This document shows positions 55,244-63,962 of a stretch of DNA of 64,000 nt, in pieces. The position numbers were made by a program, and so were the translations under genes. Origin of the DNA: Alphaproteobacteria bacterium (GTDB lineage Bacteria > Pseudomonadota > Alphaproteobacteria > DSM-16000 > Inquilinaceae); assembly GCA_028277405.1 (NCBI GenBank), contig JANQGH010000084.1, positions 1 to 64,000 on the forward strand. Reading direction: 5' to 3'. Each line of letters starts with the position of its first letter. Position 1 is the first letter of the stretch. The notes under the pieces were generated by a model that saw only the letters and a program-made list of their open reading frames with translations, did not search any database and was not told where the DNA came from.

Positions 55244-56113
55244 TCAGATGTGAGCCTTGATCCGATCGCGCACCTTATCCGCCAGATCCGGCCGATCCAG
55301 CGCTAAGACGAGGTTGGCGGCCACGAATTGTGCTTTGTCGCCGCAATCGAACCGGTCGCCGGTGAAGCGAAGGCCGTGGAACGGGTGGTCGCCGAGCAGT
55401 CTCGCCATGGCATCCGTGAGCTGGATCTCACCACCGGCACCTGTTTCGTGCCGGTCCAGATAAGCAAACACGTCCGGCGGCAGGATATAGCGTCCGACGA
55501 TGGACAGGTTGGACGGCGCCTCAGCCGGCGCCGGCTTTTCGACCAGCCCCTTCACCGACGCGGCCGTGCCGTCATCGGTCTCGACATCGATAATGCCGTA
55601 GCGGTCGGTGAGGTCCTTCGGCACCTCCCGCACCGCGACGATGGCCCCGCCCAACCGACTATGGGCATCGACCATCTGCTTCAGCACGCCGGGTCTGCCC
55701 CGAAAAAGCTCATCCGGCAGCAACACGGCAAACGGCCGGTCACCAACCACGTGGCGCGCGCACCAGACGGCGTGGCCAAGCCCCAGCGGTTCCGGCTGGC
55801 GAACAAGGGCGTAACTGCCGACAGGCAGGTCGGCGGACCTGGCATCTTCCAGCGCGGCCGCCTTCTGTCGCCGCTCCAGGGTTTCATAAAGCTCGGTGTG
55901 ATGGTCGAAATGGTCCTCGATTTCGCTTTTGCCCCGGCTGGTCACGAAGACGAACTCGGTGATACCGGCCTCCTTCGCCTCATCGACCGCATATTGGATC
56001 ACCGGTCGATCAACGACCGGCAGCATCTCCTTGGGTACTGCCTTGGTCGCCGGCAGAAACCGCGTGCCGAGACCTGCAACGGGGAACACAGCCACTTCGA
56101 TGGAACGGGACAT
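55244..56113 (-). CDS. galU: UTP-glucose-1-phosphate uridylyltransferase
   Basis: Makes UDP-glucose from UTP and glucose 1-phosphate. The 289-residue protein carries the nucleotidyltransferase signature FPVAGLGTRFLPATKAVPKE, the VVDRPVIQYAVDEA segment, VLLPDELF for metal binding and VEKPAP. AGGAAGG before ATG 56113 is a clear ribosome site. It leads the three-gene nucleotide-sugar cluster with ugd and the phosphohexomutase. Confidence 0.96.
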   Translation of the reverse strand: MSRSIEVAVFPVAGLGTRFLPATKAVPKEMLPVVDRPVIQYAVDEAKEAGITEFVFVTSRGKSEIEDHFDHHTELYETLERRQKAAALEDARSADLPVGSYALVRQPEPLGLGHAVWCARHVVGDRPFAVLLPDELFRGRPGVLKQMVDAHSRLGGAIVAVREVPKDLTDRYGIIDVETDDGTAASVKGLVEKPAPAEAPSNLSIVGRYILPPDVFAYLDRHETGAGGEIQLTDAMARLLGDHPFHGLRFTGDRFDCGDKAQFVAANLVLALDRPDLADKVRDRIKAHI

Positions 56114-56177
56114 CGGACCTTCCTGGTTGGCGAGAGGAGATTTGGCGGGACCTTCGATCGGGCCACGAGGTTGGAAA

Positions 56178-56891
56178 CTAACCCTTTAACAGTACATCTT
56201 TCGCTTCGTTCAGTTTTGTCGCGAGATAGCCGGAGCCACCTTGGTCCGGATGGACCTTCAGCATCAAGCGCTTATGTGCGGTACGGATCTCGTCCTCGGT
56301 CGCGCCCTCCTCCAGGCCGAGAATCGCGAGCGCCTCGTCGCGGGTCATGGCGCCGGTCTGTGGCCGCGGCGGCCGTTCACTGCGGCTGCCTGTCTGGCCG
56401 CCGGCCTCGTCGCGCCATTCGGCGCCGAACCGGCGATCGAGATAGGCCTCCAGCACCTGGGCCGATTGCTCGTCGGACGTGACTTCACCGGCAAGCTGGT
56501 GCAAGTCGTCTTCGGACATGGCATCCAGCGACTGTCCCTCGAACCTTCCCTCTTTCACCGTGCCCGACATGGCGCCGCTGTCATGGTCGAGCGTCATGCG
56601 AATGAAGCGCGTATCGATGCTGGAGACACGTCCGGCACTGCCGCCCTGAGCGGCCTTCATCCGGTCGAACGCCGTGCGGAAATTGCGCAAGAGCGGCCAG
56701 AGGAAAAACAGCAACGGCAGAATCAGGGCCAGCCGGCCAAAAGCGACCAGCAGGACGATCACGGCGAGGATCAGCACGATCGCCGCGTAGCGCGCCGCCT
56801 TGATGACCGTCTTCGGGTCGGCGTTGACGAACCAACTCGCGATCAGGATCAGCCCGACCAGCGCGCCAACACCGAGAACCAAGGCCCCCAT
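56178..56891 (-). CDS. Membrane-anchored J-domain protein
   Basis: 237-residue type III J-protein. Two to three hydrophobic segments lie in the first 70 residues (LGVGALVGLILIASWFV; a long one around AAIVLILAVIVLLVAF), a charged middle follows, and the C-terminal J domain has HPD at about 214-216 (KVHPDQGG). The layout recalls Tim14/Pam18 and DjlA, which stimulate DnaK at membranes. It follows the VWA gene by 11 bases, downstream of mipZ, and so probably works in or near cell-envelope processes. Confidence 0.9.
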   Translation of the reverse strand: MGALVLGVGALVGLILIASWFVNADPKTVIKAARYAAIVLILAVIVLLVAFGRLALILPLLFFLWPLLRNFRTAFDRMKAAQGGSAGRVSSIDTRFIRMTLDHDSGAMSGTVKEGRFEGQSLDAMSEDDLHQLAGEVTSDEQSAQVLEAYLDRRFGAEWRDEAGGQTGSRSERPPRPQTGAMTRDEALAILGLEEGATEDEIRTAHKRLMLKVHPDQGGSGYLATKLNEAKDVLLKG

Positions 56892-56902
56892 CGTTTTCTA
56901 TC

Positions 56903-57625
56903 CTAGCGTTTGCCGACCTGGTTGGTCAGTTGCAAGGCGGCACCGCCCTGCCGCCGACCATAGTCGGCCAATGCCTTGTGACCGCCGGCGGCATAAACCG
57001 CCACGGCCCCCAGCAACTCCTTCAACTGCTTCGCGCTCGACATATCGAACGGGCTGTAGGCGCCGCCTGAGAGACGCGCGATCTGTTGGAACACGCGACC
57101 GGCGATCGGATCGCCCCGTTCGTGGAACATGAAGACGGGGACGCCAAGCAGCCCCAGCTCGCCTGCCTTGTGGCAAACGGCGTCGACATCCTCTTCGAAG
57201 GCATCGCCAACGAATACCATGGCGTTGACCTTCTGTTTCTTGGTCGTGTTGATGGCATGGGACAGGATGCGTCCGATCTGCGTCTTGCCGCCGAGGCATC
57301 GTACCCGAACCATCCGGTCCGCCAAAGCGCGGCTGTCGGAGATAAAGGGTGTGGTCTTGCATTCCCGAAAACCGCGATAGAAGACCAGTTGGACATCCAG
57401 CCCGCCGAGGGCGGCTGTCGCTTCAAACATCTCCGCCTGCAGATGGCAAGCGCGGTCCCAGGTCGGCTCGCGGCTCGCCGTGGCATCCATGGCAAAGATC
57501 AGGCGGCCGCGCTGGCCAGCGCCGACAGCCGGCTTTGGCGCCGCCGCGACGGCGCGCAGAAACGCGTTGACGTCGGACGAACTGGACGCCGATTCCGAGG
57601 GTAGCTTGTCGCGGTTCCGACTCAT
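56903..57625 (-). CDS. VWA-domain protein
   Basis: 240-residue von Willebrand A-type protein. The metal-ion site begins DATAS (D47, T49, S51) after strand LIFAM, and further fold elements are GLDVQLVFYRG, GGKTQIGRIL and VNAMVFVGDAFEED. There is no signal peptide, so it is cytoplasmic. The function is unknown; VWA proteins usually mediate metal-dependent protein contacts. It lies between mipZ (31 bases upstream) and the J-protein gene in one apparent operon. Confidence 0.85.
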   Translation of the reverse strand: MSRNRDKLPSESASSSSDVNAFLRAVAAAPKPAVGAGQRGRLIFAMDATASREPTWDRACHLQAEMFEATAALGGLDVQLVFYRGFRECKTTPFISDSRALADRMVRVRCLGGKTQIGRILSHAINTTKKQKVNAMVFVGDAFEEDVDAVCHKAGELGLLGVPVFMFHERGDPIAGRVFQQIARLSGGAYSPFDMSSAKQLKELLGAVAVYAAGGHKALADYGRRQGGAALQLTNQVGKR

Positions 57626-57656
57626 GTCCCTAACTTAGGGCGCCAAGGCGCGTTCG

Positions 57657-58538
57657 TCAGCCCAGATAGGACCGTTTGCCCCCGAAATGCCCTTCGAGAT
57701 CGATTGCATCGAGCAAGCTTCGCACCTCTTGGCGGGCCGCCAGATGGCTCATTGTCAGGCCGCCGGCGATCGCGCCCTCGCGCAGGTCCATCAGCGTCAG
57801 CCCCATCAAATAGAGTTCGCGGAAGATCACCCGTTCGCCGAAGCCGTTCAGGAGGCGAAATCCAATGCGTTTTGCCAAGCGCGCCAAAAGGTCGCCCATG
57901 TCGCGCTTGTTGCGCGCATCCAACGCGCTGAGGCGGTTGCGCATCACGATCCAGTCGATCGAGCCGCGATCGGCGATCATGCGGCGCTTGCGCTGCTCCC
58001 AAACCGTCTCGGCATAGGTGCTCGGCTGCAGGATCTCCAGCGTTTCCGGATCGACGGTGGCCAGCACGTCCAGGTCGACGAAGCTGTCGTTCAAGGGTGT
58101 CACCAGCGTGTCCGCACGTGCATGCACCACGCGTGACAGGTGCGTATCGCTGCCGGGCGTGTCGACCACGATCGCATCGCAGGCCGTACCCAGCGTCTCG
58201 AACGCCTCGGCGACCGTCTGTCGCTCCTCCTCCTGCGCGAAGGCTACGCTGACGGCCTGACTCGGCATGACGGGGATGATTTCCGGCATCGGCAGATCCG
58301 CGCCGGTCTTCTCGGCCGTGCGGCTGCGGCGCTCGACAAATCGGCTGAGGGTCCCTTGGCGCGCGTCGGTGTCGATAGCGCCGACACGCCGACCGTCCCG
58401 CATCAGCCCGACCATGATGTGCAAGGCGGTGGTGGATTTGCCGGACCCGCCCTTTTCGTTGCCGACCACGATGATGTGGGTGCCGTCGCCGGTCGGACGC
58501 GGTTCCGGCATGGGCAGGGTCGGCGGCAAGGTCGACAT
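57657..58538 (-). CDS. mipZ: Division-plane positioning ATPase MipZ
   Basis: ParA/MinD-type ATPase that forms gradients from the ParB-marked poles and blocks FtsZ, placing the division site in alphaproteobacteria. The 293-residue protein has the deviant Walker A KGGSGKST (K29, K34), IDTDARQGTLSRF, VVDTPGSDTHLSR and the MipZ-specific RKRRMIADRGSIDWIVMRNRL. It leads an operon with the VWA and J-domain genes and is divergent from the TAXI gene. Confidence 0.95.
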   Translation of the reverse strand: MSTLPPTLPMPEPRPTGDGTHIIVVGNEKGGSGKSTTALHIMVGLMRDGRRVGAIDTDARQGTLSRFVERRSRTAEKTGADLPMPEIIPVMPSQAVSVAFAQEEERQTVAEAFETLGTACDAIVVDTPGSDTHLSRVVHARADTLVTPLNDSFVDLDVLATVDPETLEILQPSTYAETVWEQRKRRMIADRGSIDWIVMRNRLSALDARNKRDMGDLLARLAKRIGFRLLNGFGERVIFRELYLMGLTLMDLREGAIAGGLTMSHLAARQEVRSLLDAIDLEGHFGGKRSYLG

Positions 58539-58615
58539 GCGCAGGTGTCCAACTGATGACGATTCGGATTGAGCCTAGAATAGGTGGTTCGATCACGGCC
58601 TGGCCAGACAACATC

Positions 58616-58648
58616 ACATAGACGCCATTGCTTCGTGACATAGATGCC
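58616..58648. repeat. Imperfect direct repeat with 22-bp period
   Basis: ACATAGACGCC (58616-58626) and ACATAGATGCC (58638-58648) match at 10 of 11 positions and are 22 bases apart, between the divergent mipZ and TAXI starts. Two helical turns of spacing suggests tandem regulator sites, but chance cannot be excluded. Confidence 0.35.
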
Positions 58649-58767
58649 TTATGGTTGGCAAAAATGTGAATCAGGGCTACGTCAGGGTGTGAAGCGCCGG
58701 GCGTTGGCACCGAAATCACCGGCTCTTCGCGTAGAGCAAGAAACACTAAACAGGGAGTTACACTTTC

Positions 58768-59772
58768 ATGCTTCATCGTTTTACGACCCCGGCCGTTGCC
58801 GCGGCGGCACTGTTGGCCGTTGGCTTTGCCCAGTCCTCGACCCCCGCGCAGGCGCAAGAGGGGTGCGACCGCTCCGATTTTCCGGAGAGCTTTACGGTCG
58901 GAACGGCGAGCCAAGGCGGCACCTATTTCACCTACGGCTCCGGCTGGGCGAACATGGTCGCCGAAGAGCTGGGCCTGAACGCCGGTGGCGAGGTGACCGG
59001 CGGCCCCGTGCAGAATCTGGCCCTGGTTCAGACCGGCGATCTGGAATTCGGCATGACGACTATGGGACCGGCCAGCCTCGCGCTCGCCGGGGAAAGCCCG
59101 CTGGCGCCCGGTCTGGTTCACGACCAGGTTCGCGCGATCTTCCCCATGTATGTGACGCCGTTCAAGATCATGACCCTGGCGTCGAGCGGCATCGACAGCA
59201 TCGGCAGCATTCCCGCCGGCGCCACGATCGGCGTCGGTCCGGCCGGCGGCACGTCGGACACCTACTTCCCCGCCATGCTGGAGTTGTTGGGCGTCGAGTT
59301 TGACAAGCAAAATGGCGGCGCGTCCGACCTCGCCGGCCAGTTGCAGGACGGCCTGATCGACGTCTTCGCCTTCGCCGGCGGCGTGCCGATCTCGGCCTTC
59401 AGCCAGCTTGAAGCCCAGGTGGACGTGAACATCTTCGGCTTCAACGAGGATGAGATCGCAGCCGTTGTCGAGGCTTTCCCGGTCGCGCCGTTCGACATCC
59501 CGGCTGACACGTACACGTCGACCGACGCGGATGTGCCGACGGTTTCGATGTGGAACTTCGCAATCGGTTCCGCGGACTTGCCGGACTGCTTCGTTTATCA
59601 CGTCGTCGGCACCGTGATGTCGAACAACGACGCCATGCGGCAGATCCACTCCGCGGCAGCCGCGACCTTGCCGGAGAATCATACCCAGAACCCGCTGATT
59701 CCCTGGCATCCGGGTGCCGTCCTCTGGTTTGAGGAGAACGGCTACGACATCGACGACGGTCTCGAAGGCTAG
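58768..59772 (+). CDS. TAXI family TRAP transporter solute-binding protein
   Basis: 334-residue periplasmic receptor for a TRAP transporter. A signal peptide ends near PAQA-QEG. The TAXI core is visible: FTVGTASQGGTYFTYGSGWA, ELGLNAGGEVTGGPVQNL, LEFGMTTMGPASLA, ATIGVGPAGGTSDTY and FPVAPFDIPADTY. CAGGGAG lies before the ATG. TAXI receptors bind dicarboxylates, glutamate or aromatic acids. The fused permease follows after a hairpin. Confidence 0.94.
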   Translation: MLHRFTTPAVAAAALLAVGFAQSSTPAQAQEGCDRSDFPESFTVGTASQGGTYFTYGSGWANMVAEELGLNAGGEVTGGPVQNLALVQTGDLEFGMTTMGPASLALAGESPLAPGLVHDQVRAIFPMYVTPFKIMTLASSGIDSIGSIPAGATIGVGPAGGTSDTYFPAMLELLGVEFDKQNGGASDLAGQLQDGLIDVFAFAGGVPISAFSQLEAQVDVNIFGFNEDEIAAVVEAFPVAPFDIPADTYTSTDADVPTVSMWNFAIGSADLPDCFVYHVVGTVMSNNDAMRQIHSAAAATLPENHTQNPLIPWHPGAVLWFEENGYDIDDGLEG

Positions 59773-59781
59773 GCCGAGACA

Positions 59782-59811
59782 CAGCCGGTTCCAGGCCCGG
59801 CTGCCCGTTTT
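59782..59811 (+). terminator. Hairpin between TAXI receptor and permease genes
   Basis: CAGCCGG, 8-base loop, CCGGCTG, then CCCGTTTT. It lies 9 bases past the receptor stop codon. A partial terminator or mRNA-stabilising hairpin here would make the receptor more abundant than the permease, as is common for binding-protein transporters. Confidence 0.5.
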
Positions 59812-59962
59812 GCGATCGTAGATCGGGCCGCCGGGCCGATGACCCGGCGCCGGTTCGGTGGCCAACCATGCCGACAGTGCGAGACTGTTTTGCCTGGCCG
59901 ATCCCGCCGGCGATGATACCCTGAGCCAACGTCGCAACAACATCCGGGGTGAGCGATAGGCC

Positions 59963-62218
59963 ATGAGCACACAAGGCACGCCACCAACCGAACCGGAAGG
60001 CCCGAAGATCGACACCAGCGCTGTCGATGAAGAGCCGCCGGCGTCGAACGAACGTCACCTCGCCGGCTGGGCACTGTGGCTGTTCTTCACCTTCGGCGTT
60101 CTCTACACCTTCTTTCATCTCTACAGCCTGAACGTCGCGCCGCTGGAGACCTGGACCTTCCGGATCCTGCACGTGGCCGGCGGCCTGGTTATCGGGTTCG
60201 GGCTGATGGCGGCCTGGTCCGCCGACCATATGCGCGAGGAGGGGCACAAAAGCCCGATCCAATATCCGGCGGCCGTTATCGCGATCATCGCCATTGCATA
60301 TGCGACGTTTTGCATTGCCTACGCCTATGTCGGCCAATCGCTGCTTGGCCAGGCGAACCCTCCGCCCTGGGTGTACGGCACTATCGATCTCGGGTTTATC
60401 AGCCTGTCGCTGTTCGGCGTCTGCCTCTGGGCCGCGACGGTTATCGGTATCCTGAGCGGCTGGGCGCTGCGCGGCACCGCCAAGCGCGTACTGTGGAGCG
60501 ACTGGGTTTTGCTTGTGGCCTCAATCCTGGTCGCTGCCTACCTGATCCCGCAGCTTGATCGCGTGCGCATGAGCGCCGGCACCCCGTTCGCCCTGACGCC
60601 GGATTTCTGGGTCACCTTCAGCGGTGTGCTGCTGATCCTGGAACTGACCCGCCGCGTCGCGGGCCTGGCGCTGGTGATAATTTCGATCATCTTCATCGCC
60701 TATGCCTTTCTCGGGCCCTGGCTGCCGGGCTTTCTGGCCCATCAGGGCTACGACATCGAACGGTTCTTCACCTACGTCTATACCGACAACGGCATCCTGG
60801 GGCCGACGACGGCGGTGTCGTCGACCTACATCATCCTGTTCATCTGCTTTGCCGCGTTTCTGCAGTTTTCCGGCGTCGGCGCCTATTTCGTGAACTTCGC
60901 CTTCGCCGTCGCCGGTAAGGCGCGCGGCGGGCCGGCCAAGGTCGCCGTCTTCGCGTCGGGCCTGATGGGCATGATCAACGGCACGTCGGCCGGTAACGTC
61001 GTGGCCACCGGCAGCCTGACCATCCCGCTGATGAAGAAGGTCGGCTATCGGCCGCGCTCTGCCGGCGCGATCGAGGCGGCGGCCTCGACCGGCGGCCAGA
61101 TCATGCCGCCGATCATGGGCGCGGGCGCCTTCATCATGGCGGAGATCACGGGCATTCCCTACACCGAACTGGTGGTCGCCGCGCTGATCCCGGCCGTGCT
61201 CTATTTCATGTCGATCTATTTCATGGTCGATTTCGAGGCCGTGCGCACCGGCATGCGCGGCATGCGCAAGGACGAACTGCCGGAGCTGCGGCGCCTGCTG
61301 GCCCAGATCTATCTGTTCATTCCGATCATCATCCTGATCGGTGCCCTGTTCATGGGTTACTCGGTCATCCGGGCCGGTACGCTGGCCATCGTGGCGGCCG
61401 CCGTCGTGAGCTGGCTGACGCCGGCGAAGTACCGCGACAGCACCTCCCAGCGCATGGGTCCGTGGAACATCATCAAGGCGCTGGAACTGACGGCGCGCAT
61501 GTCGATCCAGATCACGGCGGTCTGTGCCTGCGCCGGCATCATCGTCGGGGTGATCTCGTTGACCGGCGTCGGTGCGCGGTTCTCGTCGCTGCTGTTGGGC
61601 GTCGCCGACAGTCCCTGGCTGCCGGCCAATATCGGCCTCTTGCTGGCCATGGTCTTCGCCATGGTCATCTCGATCGTCCTGGGCATGGGCATGCCGACGA
61701 CGGCGGCCTATGCCGTCGCCGCGTCCGTGGTCGCTCCCGGCTTGATCGAACTGGGCATTCCGGTCCTGGTGGCGCACTTCTTCGTGTTTTACTTCGCCGT
61801 CATCTCGGCGATCACGCCACCGGTCGCGCTTGCCTCGTACGCTGCCGCCGCGATCTCGGGCTCCGATCCGATGCGCACGTCGGTGACATCGTTCAAGCTC
61901 GGCCTGGCGGCCTTCATCGTGCCCTACATGTTCTTCTACAGCCCCGCCATGCTGCTGGAAGGGAACTGGGCCGCTATCATCCATGTCGGCGCCAGCGCCT
62001 CGATCGGTGTCTATCTGCTGTCCGGCGCCGTGCAGGGTTGGTACTTCGGCCGTCTCGGCGCCCTCCTGCGCCTGGCCCTGCTTGCCGGCGCCCTGTTCCT
62101 GATGAGCGGCGGCTGGCTGACCGACGGGGTCGGCATCGCGATCGCGGTGGCCGTGGCCGGCTATCAGCGTCTGGTCGCGGAGCGGGAGACATCGGCCACC
62201 GAGAAACGGAGTGCTTGA
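59963..62218 (+). CDS. TRAP transporter permease, fused DctQ-DctM type
   Basis: 751-residue inner-membrane protein. A small four-helix (DctQ-like) part occupies roughly the first 190 residues; the remaining large part is the DctM domain with about 12 segments, including GMINGTSAGNVVATGSLTIP, GGQIMPPIMGAGAF and GMGMPTTAAYAVAA. Uptake is driven by a sodium or proton gradient with the TAXI receptor. Its last codons overlap the acyl-CoA synthetase start by 8 bases, implying the imported compound becomes a CoA ester. Confidence 0.95.
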   Translation: MSTQGTPPTEPEGPKIDTSAVDEEPPASNERHLAGWALWLFFTFGVLYTFFHLYSLNVAPLETWTFRILHVAGGLVIGFGLMAAWSADHMREEGHKSPIQYPAAVIAIIAIAYATFCIAYAYVGQSLLGQANPPPWVYGTIDLGFISLSLFGVCLWAATVIGILSGWALRGTAKRVLWSDWVLLVASILVAAYLIPQLDRVRMSAGTPFALTPDFWVTFSGVLLILELTRRVAGLALVIISIIFIAYAFLGPWLPGFLAHQGYDIERFFTYVYTDNGILGPTTAVSSTYIILFICFAAFLQFSGVGAYFVNFAFAVAGKARGGPAKVAVFASGLMGMINGTSAGNVVATGSLTIPLMKKVGYRPRSAGAIEAAASTGGQIMPPIMGAGAFIMAEITGIPYTELVVAALIPAVLYFMSIYFMVDFEAVRTGMRGMRKDELPELRRLLAQIYLFIPIIILIGALFMGYSVIRAGTLAIVAAAVVSWLTPAKYRDSTSQRMGPWNIIKALELTARMSIQITAVCACAGIIVGVISLTGVGARFSSLLLGVADSPWLPANIGLLLAMVFAMVISIVLGMGMPTTAAYAVAASVVAPGLIELGIPVLVAHFFVFYFAVISAITPPVALASYAAAAISGSDPMRTSVTSFKLGLAAFIVPYMFFYSPAMLLEGNWAAIIHVGASASIGVYLLSGAVQGWYFGRLGALLRLALLAGALFLMSGGWLTDGVGIAIAVAVAGYQRLVAERETSATEKRSA

Positions 62219-63821
62219 GCGCGCAGCCAACTACGAGGCACTTGCCCAGGGCTTTCGGTGGCCGGTTCCCGACCGCTTCAACATCGGCGTCGACGTCATC
62301 GACAGCCATGCCGACGGCACAGGCCGGCTGGCGCTGACCGAGGTCGGTGCCGACGGCGCCATCCGAAAGACCAGCTTCGATGATCTGAAGCGGCTGACCA
62401 ACCGCCTAGCGAACGCCTTTACTGGCCTTGGTGTGGCACGGGACGACCGGGTCGCGATTCTGCTGTCCCAATCGCTGGAGACCGCCGTCGCCCACGGCGC
62501 CACCTACAAGGCCGGCCTGATCGCCCTGCCCCTGTTCACCCTGTTCGGCGAGGAGGCGCTGGAGTTTCGGCTGACGGACAGCGGTGCCTCGGTTCTGATC
62601 ACGGATCAGGAAAACTGGTCGAAGCTCGCCCCCATCCGCGACCGGCTGCCCGCGCTGCGCTGTGTTCTCGTAATCGACGGTGCGCCGGAAGGAACAACGG
62701 ACTTTTGGCACGCGATTGATGCGGCCAACGACACTTTCGTGCCGGTGGACACGGGCGCCGAAGATCCGGCGCTGATCATCTACACCTCCGGCACGACGGG
62801 TCAGCCGAAGGGGGCGCTGCACGCCCACCGTGTCTTGCTGGGCCATCTTCCCGGCGTCGAACTGCCGCAGAACTTCTTTCACGCCGACCCGCGACGGTCA
62901 TCGGGCGACCATTTCTGGACGCCGGCCGATTGGGCCTGGATCGGCGGCCTGTTGGATGTGCTGCTGCCGGCCTGGCATCACGGTTATGCCGTGCTGGCCC
63001 ACCGCATGGGCAAGTTCGACGCCGATAGGGCCTTTGCGCTGATGCGCGACCATCAGGTACGGCATTGCTTTTTGCCGCCGACCGCCTTGAAGCTGATGCG
63101 TCTTGCCGACCCGACACCGTTCGAGGGCCTGCGCTCAATCGGATCGGGCGGCGAGACCCTCGGTGCGGAGCTGCTGGACTGGGGCCAGCGCACCTTCGGC
63201 CTGACCATCAACGAGTTTTACGGCCAGACCGAATGTAATCTGGTCGTCGGCAATTGCGCAGACCTGTTTCCGCCGCGGCCCGGCTGCATGGGACGGCCGA
63301 TCCCCGGCCATGAGGTCGCGATCATCGACGACACCGGCGCGCCGCTGCCGGCCGGCGAGATCGGCCAGATCGCGGTTCGACGGCCGGACCCGGTGATGTT
63401 CCTCGGCTATTGGAACAATCCGGCGGCGACCGAGGCCAAGTTCGTCGGCGACTGGCTGATCACGGGCGACACCGGACGGGCGGACGATAACGGCTATCTC
63501 TGGTATGTCGGCCGCGATGACGACGTCATCACCACCGCCGGCTATCGGGTTGGTCCTGGCGAGATCGAGGACTGTCTGGCCGGCCACCCCGCCGTGGCGA
63601 TGGCGGCGGTCGTCGGCGTCCCCGACCCGGTACGGACGGAAATCGTCAAGGCCGTCATTGTGCTGAAGCAAGGCGTAACCGGGGATGCGGCCCTGAAGGA
63701 AGAGATCCAAGCCTTCGTCAAGCGGCGGCTGGCGGCGCACGAATATCCGCGCATCGTGGCGTTCGCCGACAGCCTGCCCATGACCACGACGGGAAAGATC
63801 ATCCGCCGCGCCCTGCGTTGA
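62211..63821 (+). CDS. Acyl-CoA synthetase (AMP-forming, medium-chain-like)
   Basis: 536-residue ANL ligase. A phosphate loop IIYTSGTTGQPKG, NEFYGQTECNLVVGNC (motif near the acyl pocket), the hinge YVGRDDDVITTAGYR and the C-terminal catalytic Lys in TTTGKIIRR are visible. The closest style is medium-chain acyl-CoA synthetase. It starts at GTG with ACGGA upstream, inside the permease gene's end. The substrate is presumably the acid brought in by the TRAP system; acyl chain or aryl group is not decided. Confidence 0.9.
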   Translation: MLERAANYEALAQGFRWPVPDRFNIGVDVIDSHADGTGRLALTEVGADGAIRKTSFDDLKRLTNRLANAFTGLGVARDDRVAILLSQSLETAVAHGATYKAGLIALPLFTLFGEEALEFRLTDSGASVLITDQENWSKLAPIRDRLPALRCVLVIDGAPEGTTDFWHAIDAANDTFVPVDTGAEDPALIIYTSGTTGQPKGALHAHRVLLGHLPGVELPQNFFHADPRRSSGDHFWTPADWAWIGGLLDVLLPAWHHGYAVLAHRMGKFDADRAFALMRDHQVRHCFLPPTALKLMRLADPTPFEGLRSIGSGGETLGAELLDWGQRTFGLTINEFYGQTECNLVVGNCADLFPPRPGCMGRPIPGHEVAIIDDTGAPLPAGEIGQIAVRRPDPVMFLGYWNNPAATEAKFVGDWLITGDTGRADDNGYLWYVGRDDDVITTAGYRVGPGEIEDCLAGHPAVAMAAVVGVPDPVRTEIVKAVIVLKQGVTGDAALKEEIQAFVKRRLAAHEYPRIVAFADSLPMTTTGKIIRRALR

Positions 63822-63962
63822 CGGCCGCTTGACGGCGGAAATCCTTGATTGGCGCCGGCTCTCCGATCATTTTCCGAACGACGCCACGGATTGATTTGGG
63901 CCCACCGATGGTCCAGGCTTGTCGGCCTGGGCATGGCCCCTGAACGACGGACAAAGAACACG

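Noticed and set aside
63913-63930. CCAGGC/GCCTGG hairpin after the acyl-CoA synthetase
   Set aside because: Short stem, no T-run, and close to the next start codon.
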